Below, in pieces: positions 6,186 to 12,676 of a DNA stretch of 12,676 nucleotides (position 1 is its first letter; each line of letters begins with the position of its first letter). Both the position numbers and the translations under genes were made by a program. Below the pieces are notes generated by a model. The model searched no databases, was not told the origin of the DNA, and saw only the letters and a program-made list of their open reading frames with translations. Source of the DNA: Lachnospiraceae bacterium (GTDB lineage Bacteria; Bacillota; Clostridia; Lachnospirales; Lachnospiraceae); assembly GCA_009774215.1 (NCBI GenBank), contig VSNH01000032.1:15482-28157 (forward strand), in the 5' to 3' direction.

Positions 6186-7280
6186 TTACTTTGCCGCCGT
6201 AACCGTGAGCGCGTGCATATACGCGTCGTCCCCTCTGGAACAGGTCACGGAAATTTTCTTCCCCTTCACCAGAACCTTACAACCGATGGGAGCGGAAACC
6301 TTGTCCATCTTTAACTCCATCTCGCCCGCGGAAGTATCCAATAAAAGAATATTTTCCGTAGACTTTTCCTTCACCGTGCCGATCACCGTAGACTGTGACG
6401 AAGTGTCCACGGAAGCCGAGGAACTGTCCTTCACGCCCACAATAGACGCCGCATGAAGGTTGCTGTCCGATCCTCTGAAATAGGTAACCATCAGCTTATT
6501 GTCCGGCGTCAGAACCATCCCTTTGGACGTATCCGTACTGTCGTCGATCTGAAAGGTAAAAGTCCCCTCGGAAGTTGCCAGATAAAGCGTTGCCTCCTCG
6601 GTATTTTCCTTCACCGTACCCGTCACGGATCTCGTCTCTCCTGTGGGATTCACCACCGGCGTCTGCGTGTACGTCTGGGAAAACGTTCCTGTCTGGGACA
6701 AGTCACTTGAGGGAATGGGCGCCGCCGCCACATCCGCAATGCTGATGGCATGCATGTAAGCGTCCTCGCCTCTCGCGCAGCTCACCACATATTTCCCGGA
6801 CACCACCAGAACAGAGCAGTTGCTAAGATCCGTATTCTTGTCGACCTTTAACTCCATTTCGCCCTGCGCCGTATCCAGATGCAAAACGTCTTCTGTGGTG
6901 TTTGCATTTACCGTTCCGACCACACTGGAAACCTTTGAGGTATCCAGTTCCACGCTGGGATTTTCCCCGTTCTCCGATATCGTAACCGCATGTAGATAGC
7001 CGTCGTTTCCGTTGGCTACCGACACACTGATCTTCTTGTCCGGCAAAAGCATCTTGCAGTTGCCTGTGCTGGTACTCCCGTCAATTTTTATCTCCATTCT
7101 GCCATCCGAAGTGTCCAGATATAACAGCTTGGCAGTCGTCCCCTCCATCACCTTGCCCTGTACCGTGGCAATCACTTCCTCCGCCTGCACGTCCATTCTT
7201 ATCGCCGCAGGCGCAAGCAGCATCCCACAGGCGGCAAGAGCCGTCATACAAACCCTCGCTGATCTTTTGTATTTTTTCAT
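6186..7280 (-). CDS. Secreted protein with four ~64-residue repeats
   Basis: Exported protein of 364 residues. It has a basic start (MKKYKRSAR), a hydrophobic stretch (~11-27) and a likely signal peptidase site after VQA (31-33). No lipobox, membrane anchor or cell-wall sorting motif is seen. The mature part is four copies of one module at about 37-101, 118-181, 218-281 and 298-361. The shared pattern is V-x-G-T/K-V, then L-x-L-D/A-T-S-x-G-x-M-E-L-K-x-D, then K-x-S-V, then RG-D-D-A-Y-M-H-A. The spacing suggests a small beta-barrel-like domain per repeat. Modules 2 and 3 are separated by a Ser/Thr/Pro/Gln-rich linker (185-217). Modules 2 and 4 carry paired Cys (155/168 and 334/347), which may form disulfides; modules 1 and 3 lack the pair. 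GGAGG precedes ATG. Function unknown; binding of a surface or polymer ligand is a guess. Confidence 0.8.
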   Translation of the reverse strand: MKKYKRSARVCMTALAACGMLLAPAAIRMDVQAEEVIATVQGKVMEGTTAKLLYLDTSDGRMEIKIDGSTSTGNCKMLLPDKKISVSVANGNDGYLHAVTISENGENPSVELDTSKVSSVVGTVNANTTEDVLHLDTAQGEMELKVDKNTDLSNCSVLVVSGKYVVSCARGEDAYMHAISIADVAAAPIPSSDLSQTGTFSQTYTQTPVVNPTGETRSVTGTVKENTEEATLYLATSEGTFTFQIDDSTDTSKGMVLTPDNKLMVTYFRGSDSNLHAASIVGVKDSSSASVDTSSQSTVIGTVKEKSTENILLLDTSAGEMELKMDKVSAPIGCKVLVKGKKISVTCSRGDDAYMHALTVTAAK

Positions 7281-7350
7281 GCTTTCCTCCTCACCTGAGC
7301 AGATTTTGCGTGTTGCGCAAGATTACCATAATAAATACTTATGTAAATCT

Positions 7351-7380
7351 ATCATACAACACTTCGGGCAAAAAAAGCAA
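7351..7380 (-). promoter_or_regulatory. Promoter for the repeat protein
   Basis: On the minus strand TTGCTT (complement of 7375-7380) and TATGAT (complement of 7351-7356) are 18 bp apart. The start would be about 65 bases before the ATG at 7280, leaving a leader that contains a small hairpin TTGCG-CAACA-CGCAA and a GGAGG site. It separates the repeat protein from the upstream lipoprotein gene. No clear terminator is seen between them. Confidence 0.5.
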
Positions 7381-7408
7381 GCATTTTTCAAATTACTTTA
7401 ACTTAACA

Positions 7409-8728
7409 CTATTGTTTGTAAAAAACCTCTCCGTTACACCAGAAATAATCCCTCTCCTCCGAGATCCCCAGTATGTACCATGCCAGTTCGCCTTCCTTTG
7501 TCCCGCGCCAGTAAATTGCCAGCTCCGGGCAAAGCCCCCTGCTGCTCCTGTCCACAACATCCCACTCATAATACGTGTCGCCGTAGAACTCTACTGCCGG
7601 ATAGTAAACCACCGCTTTGTCACCGTCAAACTGCAATACCACATCATATTCTTCACTGTCACCCACATCCTTTGGGTGGTAATACCATATTCCCTGCAGC
7701 GCCTCTTTTGTGATCTTGCCCCAGTCGCCGAGCACATATGTATTTTCCACCGCAGAGGCGTCCGCATCCATGTTTAAATTCTCAAAAACCGACGCTTCAA
7801 TCAGGCAGTCGCCCCTCTCTTCCGTATGCGTTTCAGAGAACGTCTCCGTGTCGCGAATCCACCCCTCCGCAATATGATTACTGAGAAAACGCCTGTGCCC
7901 TGACTCAACGCTCACTTTCACCTCGCATGTCCGCACCCAGTCATCCCCGTCGAACTGCAATGTGACAACCGTGCCATCCTCATTGAGCACACCGTCCACA
8001 CACACGAACCGACAGTAATTGGTATCCCCGCTCTCCGAACAGAAACTGTCCGTCTCCGCGTAATACCAGTCCTTCATCCCCTGGCTGCCCGTTGCCACAA
8101 GCTCGTCATAGGTAAATCCCACTTTATCCAGAAGCAGCGCGTCCACAGCCGCCTTATCGATCGCGCCAAAATCCGTTTCGATTTCCGCATAGTTCCAACG
8201 CGCCAAATGCGCCCGCTTCTCCTCATCCGTTCCCGGTCGCCCAACCCCCGCGCTGCTGTAAAACACCTGATAGAGATCGATCTCCGCAGGATTCTCCCAG
8301 TCGGACAAAAGGAATCCATAATTGGAAAAGTCCTGTATCCACTCCGTATATTCCGCAAGCTCCTCCTCCGTCAAACGCCTGCCGTTTTCAGGTATCTCTA
8401 ACCCCTTTTCCTCTTTCGCAGAGGGGGACGGCTCCCCGCTTTCCAGCCCCGCCCGGTTCCAGTCATCTGCTGCCGGCTGCACATCCGCGCTGTCTGCTTC
8501 CGTCTCCGCAGCTCCCGCCTCATCCGCCAGCCCGCCAGCTTCATCAGGCAAAGCATCCCCGCCGGACAAACCGCCTTCGCCGTCAGCTTCCGCGCCGTCA
8601 TTCTCCGTCTCAGAAACATCCGCCTCAGAAATCTCATGCCCCTGTGCCGCACCATCCGCCTGCTGCCCGCACCCAACACAAAGCCCCAGCACACAAACTC
8701 CCGCTAAAACCGCCAACTTCTTCCTCAT
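7409..8728 (-). CDS. Lipoprotein of unknown function with acidic spacer
   Basis: A 439-residue lipoprotein. Residues 1-19 form a short signal peptide ending in LCVG-Cys20, a lipobox, so the mature protein should be tethered to the outer face of the membrane. Residues ~21-110 are a low-complexity spacer rich in Glu, Asp, Ala and Gly, typical for lifting a domain through the wall. From ~118 (RRLTEEELAEY) the protein is globular and aromatic-rich, with two similar short strands LQFDGDDW (~248-255) and LQFDGDKA (~367-374) that suggest two related beta-rich halves. I do not recognise the family. Start: ATG at 8728 follows GGAGG by about 7 bases. It stands alone behind the ABC operon's terminator. 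The 227-base upstream gap holds two hairpins and no clear promoter. Confidence 0.8.
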   Translation of the reverse strand: MRKKLAVLAGVCVLGLCVGCGQQADGAAQGHEISEADVSETENDGAEADGEGGLSGGDALPDEAGGLADEAGAAETEADSADVQPAADDWNRAGLESGEPSPSAKEEKGLEIPENGRRLTEEELAEYTEWIQDFSNYGFLLSDWENPAEIDLYQVFYSSAGVGRPGTDEEKRAHLARWNYAEIETDFGAIDKAAVDALLLDKVGFTYDELVATGSQGMKDWYYAETDSFCSESGDTNYCRFVCVDGVLNEDGTVVTLQFDGDDWVRTCEVKVSVESGHRRFLSNHIAEGWIRDTETFSETHTEERGDCLIEASVFENLNMDADASAVENTYVLGDWGKITKEALQGIWYYHPKDVGDSEEYDVVLQFDGDKAVVYYPAVEFYGDTYYEWDVVDRSSRGLCPELAIYWRGTKEGELAWYILGISEERDYFWCNGEVFYKQ

Positions 8729-8861
8729 TCACACTTCCTCCATCTATAAAAATAATCCATTTTACGGAGCCGGACACGAGAGAACATTTTGTACAATCTG
8801 CCACTACCCTTCATATCAGACACATTTTTATAAGCTGCTCCCACCTCATTCACATCCATGC

Positions 8862-8888
8862 GGAGAATGCCGCTTTTGGGCATTCTCC
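8862..8888. repeat. 10-bp stem-loop downstream of the ABC operon
   Basis: GGAGAATGCC (8862-8871) and GGCATTCTCC (8879-8888) form a perfect 10-bp stem with a 7-base loop, directly after the larger hairpin at 8901-8948. Neither strand has a T-run next to it. It may be a second mRNA structure or a REP-like palindrome. Confidence 0.55.
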
Positions 8889-8892
8889 TGCG

Positions 8893-8956
8893 CAAAATAT
8901 AGAGCTTCTTGGCGTCCCGTCCAATGGCGGGACGTCTTTAGAAGCTCTTTTTGCGC
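8893..8956 (-). terminator. Two-part hairpin terminator of the ABC operon
   Basis: Immediately after the permease stop codon. The outer stem AGAGCTTCT/AGAAGCTCT (8901-8909 with 8940-8948) encloses an inner stem CGTCCCG/CGGGACG (8913-8919 with 8928-8934) around an 8-base loop. Leftward it runs into TATATTTT, and rightward into TTTTT, so it could stop transcription from both sides. The flanks (CGCAAAA and TTTTGCG) extend the pairing further. It marks the end of the ABC operon. Confidence 0.75.
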
Positions 8957-10308
8957 TATTCATTGCGTATCGCTGCCAGCGGGCTAAGCCTCATCGCCCT
9001 CCTCGCCGGGAAAAAACCCGCCACCATGCCCACCATCACCGCAAACACAAGCGACAGGAACACAAGCCAGATCGGAATGTAAGAAATACCGCCGGTCGTA
9101 CCCATATATTCATTGGCGTTCGCCGCCACTTTATTAATGATCACAGACAGGATAAAGCTCAAAATCAGTCCGATCACGCCGCCGATAAAACCGATAAACC
9201 CTGCCTCCATCAGAAAGAGACTGCGGATGTTTCTCAGGTCGCACCCCAGCACCTTCATCACACCGATCTCCTTCGTCCGCTCGTAGATGGACATCATCAT
9301 CGTGTTGGTGATGCCGATTGCCGCCACAAACAAAGACACCGCGCCGATACCGCCGAGCACCGCCTGAATGTACCCCATGGTCTTCTGCTCGGACTCCACC
9401 CACTCCGCCTGACTGTTTGCCTCGTACCCCAGTTCCTGCAGGCTCTTCTGCAGTGCCACCACATTGTCCATGCTGTCCACGTTCACCAGAAGCTGGCTGT
9501 AAAAAATTTCCTTGTAAGGCTTTCCCGTCTTCGTTGAAGGCTGTCCGGGAATCACCTTATTCTTGAAGATTTTTCTCAGCTCTGCCATGAGCTGATCGAT
9601 ATCGCAAAAGGTATACCAACCGTACTGCGACCACTGGTCTTCCCCGGGCTGTGCCTCCACCCCGCAGGTGTCAATCAGATATTTCTTCGGCGGTTTCTTC
9701 GTCTGTCCATTCTCATCCGTGGAACCCGCCTCATAGTAAGCGTTCATATCAAAAATGATAAAAATGGGATCTTTCATCAAATCAATATCCGGCAGTGTCC
9801 CCGTCTCGTAGTAACTGCCGCCGCTTCCCTTTGAATTGTAAAAGTCCTGTAACACCTGACAGCCATAGAAAAAGGTGAGTTTCTCGTCATTCCCGGGAAG
9901 CTGTCCCTGCTCCACCTTGATATCCAAATCCTCAAAATATTCCTTCGGCAGTCCCTGTAACTGCAGATAACCCTCGTAGCTCCCGTATTTGGCAAGCGCC
10001 TGCGTCCGCAGCATAGGATACACCGACTCCACATGCTCCATGGCACTGATCTCGTTGATCAGTTTCTGATCCAGACGCTTCACCTCCTCCGAGGAGGAAT
10101 CGCCCCACGGCTCGTACACCGTGACCTGGGTCAAGCTTCCGTATGACTCGTACTGCGCCATCAGGGAACGGCTCAAGCCCAGACCCAGAGATACCATGAC
10201 TACAATGGAAGCGACGCCGATCACCACGCCAAGCACCGTCAGAACCGTTCGCACTTTTCTTTTCCAGAGATTACTGCTGCTCATCCGCAGCAAATCAAGA
10301 AATTTCAT
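8956..10308 (-). CDS. MacB/FtsX-type ABC transporter permease
   Basis: Integral membrane protein of 450 residues with the MacB layout. A first membrane helix (~21-43) follows a basic start. A large extracellular core (~45-310) comes next, and then three helices at about 313-335, 368-395 and 410-435. The last helices carry FtsX-family signatures: ITNTMMMSIYERTKEIGVMKVLGC (~336-359, a coupling helix that contacts the ATPase) and the ending FFPARRAMRLSPLAAIRNE. MacB-type transporters do not move substrates through a pore in the usual way; they use ATP to drive motion in their extracellular part for export or signalling. The start codon lies 6 bases after the stop of the upstream anchored protein, which suggests coupled translation. 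Substrate unknown. Confidence 0.92.
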   Translation of the reverse strand: MKFLDLLRMSSSNLWKRKVRTVLTVLGVVIGVASIVVMVSLGLGLSRSLMAQYESYGSLTQVTVYEPWGDSSSEEVKRLDQKLINEISAMEHVESVYPMLRTQALAKYGSYEGYLQLQGLPKEYFEDLDIKVEQGQLPGNDEKLTFFYGCQVLQDFYNSKGSGGSYYETGTLPDIDLMKDPIFIIFDMNAYYEAGSTDENGQTKKPPKKYLIDTCGVEAQPGEDQWSQYGWYTFCDIDQLMAELRKIFKNKVIPGQPSTKTGKPYKEIFYSQLLVNVDSMDNVVALQKSLQELGYEANSQAEWVESEQKTMGYIQAVLGGIGAVSLFVAAIGITNTMMMSIYERTKEIGVMKVLGCDLRNIRSLFLMEAGFIGFIGGVIGLILSFILSVIINKVAANANEYMGTTGGISYIPIWLVFLSLVFAVMVGMVAGFFPARRAMRLSPLAAIRNE

Positions 10309-10314
10309 AGCCCT

Positions 10315-12117
10315 TTACTCATCCAGCTCCTTCTCTAATTCCGCCAGCTCCTGCGCCTCCAGAAGAGCCGCCTTTTTCTTTTTGCGTAGCTTTAAGAATA
10401 CGCCAAGCCCCACGCCAGCCAGAACAACAGCCCCGGAAACACTGCCCACAATTATCCCCGTCTTAGGGTTGCCGCCTTCTCCGTCGTCCATCATCATGTC
10501 ACCGCCCATCATGCCATCATCACCCATCATCATGTCGTCCATCATGGGCTCATTTACAAAGAGGGTAATCTCCTTCTCCGCCGTGGTCACATTGCCCGCG
10601 TCATCCTCGTAGGAGATTTCCAATTTCACAATGCCGTCGTCCATCGTTGCCGCCTGGCCAGTCAGCATCACGTCCACATTTCCCGTGTTGCCGGACTGGA
10701 GATTGCCCACAAAGGCCGACGCCTCCGCGATGGATTCCGCGATAAATTTCACCTGCACATTATAGAGAGTCGTCTTTCCCGTATTGTAAATGCTGAACAT
10801 CACGTTGGACTGGGAGCCCACTTCTATATTGTCGGGCACCACTTCCGGGATGCTCGTGTCAAAACGGCTCTCCTGCAAAATCGGGATCGACACGCTCGCC
10901 TTGTCCGTCAGATCAAAAACCGTTGCCGCATCATACTTCATGTTGACGTCCAGCACATACGGCTTCTGCGCCAGATCCGCCTTCGCCGTCATCTCAATCT
11001 CGATATCCGCCGAGGTGTCCGGGGCAATTTTCTCCATATAGACAGAACTTGACCCCGACGTTGGCAGAAAGGCGGAGTACGTGTTCGTCTTGTCCTCACC
11101 CTCCTGCGCCGCCTGCATATCAAAGAGCACGTTAGTCACCGTCGTATCCTTGGAGGTATTTTTGACATGGATGGTCAAGGTGAAGGTCTCCCCCGCGAAA
11201 ACCTTTGCCGGATTCGTCTCAAAGCCGGTTACCACAATACGGGGCTTTGAGCCGGATGCCTCCTGCCCGTTGCCGCCGATGATACCGCTGCCCGGCTTTC
11301 CGATTGTCTTCACGTACACCGTAAGCTCCGCCGGCTCTTCGCTGCGGACGCCCGCTTTCGTGTAGGATATATGGAATTTTAACGGGTAATACCCCGTCAT
11401 CACATCGCTTCTCGTCTTAAAGTGGAAGGTAAACTCCCTGCGGTTCGCCATAGCCGCCTCTTTCGTCTGGCATCCGGGAATAAAAGGCTCTGTCTGCAAA
11501 TAGTTGGTAGTATCCGGCTCAAAAGGCCACTCCGTCACCAGCGTGGAAATCACCGGCTCCACGATCAGGTCGTTTAACTCCTCCGTTCCGAAATTGACGA
11601 TAGGCAGCACGATGGATACGCCCTGCCCGTAACTCACAACCGGCGTCTGCCAGTTGTCCGCCACCTGTATAAATTCGCTGGTCGTCTGCGAAAGTTTCGT
11701 TGTCGCCGCGGATTCCATGGACGATTTCACGGAATTGACATAGGCCCACAGTTCCGTCAGAGACATTTCCGTATTGGCAATATAGTAGACCGCACTGTCG
11801 AACACTTTGTGCAGGCTTTCCATCATCTTCTCATCCAGATGATATTTCACTTCCAGACTCTGCATATAGTAGAGCAGATCCTCGTCGGCGTCAAAGCGGT
11901 CGTCGTCCGTGATCACACGATCGGAATTTCTCTCCACATATTTAATTTCTTCCGCATCGTTTTCACTGACGCTCTCCTTTTTCTCCTCCGCGTATGCCAC
12001 GGACGCAGCGCCAAATCCGCCCGTCTGTCCCACCACGGCTAACGCAAAAAACAGGCACGCCAGACTTCCTGCCAAACGCCTTACTGCACTCCTACGGCTC
12101 TCCATTTTCCCTCTCAT
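10315..12117 (-). CDS. Membrane-anchored CARDB/Ig-like ABC partner protein
   Basis: Large surface protein, about 600 residues, between the ATPase and permease genes. It has a signal peptide (h-region ~15-30, likely cut after VAYA at 43), a helical part (~60-150), then beta-rich domains at about 151-271, 291-413 and 418-523. The last two resemble CARDB/Ig folds (FETNPAKVFAGETFTLTIHV and SIPEVVPDNIEVGSQSNVMF starts). A Met/Asp/Gly-rich segment (~523-549, ten Met) precedes one membrane helix (~553-575), a KLRKKKK stop-transfer signal and an acidic helical cytoplasmic tail. It takes the gene position that a HlyD/MacA adaptor holds in other MacB operons, so it may be the extracellular partner of the permease; this is inference. 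The start is uncertain: ATG 12117 (AGGAG two bases before), ATG 12105 (GAGGG three bases before), or TTG 12153 overlapping the ATPase gene. Confidence 0.82.
   Translation of the reverse strand: MRGKMESRRSAVRRLAGSLACLFFALAVVGQTGGFGAASVAYAEEKKESVSENDAEEIKYVERNSDRVITDDDRFDADEDLLYYMQSLEVKYHLDEKMMESLHKVFDSAVYYIANTEMSLTELWAYVNSVKSSMESAATTKLSQTTSEFIQVADNWQTPVVSYGQGVSIVLPIVNFGTEELNDLIVEPVISTLVTEWPFEPDTTNYLQTEPFIPGCQTKEAAMANRREFTFHFKTRSDVMTGYYPLKFHISYTKAGVRSEEPAELTVYVKTIGKPGSGIIGGNGQEASGSKPRIVVTGFETNPAKVFAGETFTLTIHVKNTSKDTTVTNVLFDMQAAQEGEDKTNTYSAFLPTSGSSSVYMEKIAPDTSADIEIEMTAKADLAQKPYVLDVNMKYDAATVFDLTDKASVSIPILQESRFDTSIPEVVPDNIEVGSQSNVMFSIYNTGKTTLYNVQVKFIAESIAEASAFVGNLQSGNTGNVDVMLTGQAATMDDGIVKLEISYEDDAGNVTTAEKEITLFVNEPMMDDMMMGDDGMMGGDMMMDDGEGGNPKTGIIVGSVSGAVVLAGVGLGVFLKLRKKKKAALLEAQELAELEKELDE
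10471..10545 (-). repeat. Met/Asp-rich low-complexity segment
   Basis: Codes for a stretch beside the membrane anchor of the CARDB-like protein with ten Met and several Asp/Gly in about 25 residues, as clusters MMDD, MMM, MM and MMM. The DNA is a run of imperfect ATGATG-type repeats. Met-rich extracellular stretches bind copper(I) or silver in some proteins; here that is only a possibility. Confidence 0.7.
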
Positions 12118-12137
12118 TTCTCCTATCCTTCCAATTC

Positions 12138-12676
12138 TCAAACTTTTTTGCAAGACTCCTGCGCTGCAATCTCCTCCGGCATATCCTCCCCGCTCCGCTC
12201 TTCGATCTCCAAAATCTTTCCGTCCCGGATCCGAATCACGATATCCGCAAAACCCGCCAGATAATTGTCGTGGGTCACCATCACCAGCGTCTGGTTTTTC
12301 TCCCGCACCACCCGCTTCATCAGGTTCATCACCTCCACGGAAGTGTTAGAATCGAGGTTTCCCGTGGGCTCGTCCGCAAAGATAATCTCCGGCTCCACCA
12401 CAAGCGCCCTGGCCACGCCGACACGCTGCTGCTGTCCGCCGGACATCTGGTTCGGGCGGTGTCTTTTATGCTTGGTCAGCCCCACCAAATCCAGCATCTC
12501 CTCTGCCCTTTTGTTGCGGCTCTTCTTGTCCATGCCCTGAAAGGTCAGCGGCAGCGCTACGTTCTCGATGGCGTTCATGGTGCCCATCAGATTGAAGGAC
12601 TGAAAGATAAAACCGATGTGCTCCCTGCGAAATGCCACGAGCTGGTTCTCCGTCTTTTTTTCCATGTGCTCCCCTG
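12138..12676 (-). CDS. ABC transporter ATP-binding subunit, 5' partial
   Basis: ATPase of the MacB/LolD group that powers the permease downstream. The gene runs off the right edge: the N-terminal part with Walker A is missing, and the ATG at 12665 is internal, since the frame stays open to the edge and the sequence after it (LVAFRREHIGFIFQ) is mid-domain. Visible motifs, counted from that Met: Q-loop FIFQSFNLM (~19-27), signature MSGGQQQRVGVARAL (~74-88), Walker B IIFADEP (~94-100), D-loop GNLDS (~102-106) and H-loop VMVTHD (~128-133). An acidic tail ends in QESCKKV. The CARDB-like gene starts about 20 bases after its stop, so the three ABC genes form one operon whose promoter lies beyond the window. 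Confidence 0.93.
   Translation of the reverse strand, partial: GEHMEKKTENQLVAFRREHIGFIFQSFNLMGTMNAIENVALPLTFQGMDKKSRNKRAEEMLDLVGLTKHKRHRPNQMSGGQQQRVGVARALVVEPEIIFADEPTGNLDSNTSVEVMNLMKRVVREKNQTLVMVTHDNYLAGFADIVIRIRDGKILEIEERSGEDMPEEIAAQESCKKV

Noticed and set aside
9134..9403. Additional minus-strand frame within the permease gene
   Set aside because: Out-of-frame shadow with Arg/Gly-rich sequence; the permease frame has the FtsX signatures there.
8644..9537. Plus-strand open frame of 297 codons over the permease and lipoprotein genes
   Set aside because: It crosses the terminator and is antisense to the permease, whose family signatures are clear; the product is His-rich and unlike any protein.
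12138..12665. Complete ABC ATPase starting at the ATG at 12665
   Set aside because: Walker A is missing and the frame is open to the window edge, so this is the partial 3' portion of a longer gene.

Overview
The window looks like chromosome from a gut-type anaerobic Firmicute of the Clostridia, most likely Lachnospiraceae. That placement is an inference from the gene set and protein style: a HemZ-type radical SAM protein, a YfcE-like phosphodiesterase with a C-terminal extension, and a Gram-positive MacB-like ABC operon with a CARDB-like membrane-anchored partner. GGAGG-type ribosome binding sites fit this as well. I cannot name a genus. All convincing genes lie on the minus strand, so transcription runs from right to left.

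Right to left: the window opens inside an ABC transporter operon (12676 to 8956). It consists of an ATP-binding subunit (Walker A lost beyond the edge), a secreted and membrane-anchored protein with Ig/CARDB-like domains and a Met/Asp-rich stretch beside its membrane anchor, and a MacB/FtsX-type permease. A large two-part hairpin terminator follows the permease stop codon. Next come a lipoprotein of unknown function with an acidic spacer (8728 to 7409), a secreted protein made of four copies of a ~64-residue repeat (7280 to 6186) behind its own promoter, and enolase with an unusual ~30-residue insertion (6095 to 4698). Enolase is followed by a YfcE-like metallophosphoesterase with a helical, HTH-like C-terminal extension (4635 to 3904). 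Between these two is a hairpin whose T-tract points the other way, towards the right.

Region 3717 to 2119 differs. It holds two AT-richer genes of unknown function, a 162-residue acidic protein and a TPR protein, that look like an acquired pair. The 3' end of the TPR gene has been invaded by a ~120-bp palindromic element (2119-2238) with 16-bp terminal inverted repeats and a 4-bp CTAT target duplication. Removing the element and one CTAT copy restores a short in-frame ending and stop codon. The present C-terminus (about 36 residues) is therefore encoded by the element. This is the best-supported unusual observation in the window.

The left part holds hemZ (2004 to 403) and then about 400 bp without a convincing gene. 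That stretch ends with a strong leftward sigma-A-type promoter (TTGACA-18-TACAAT) whose predicted start point falls inside a pentanucleotide tandem repeat (GGCTT x5). The gene it serves lies beyond the left edge.
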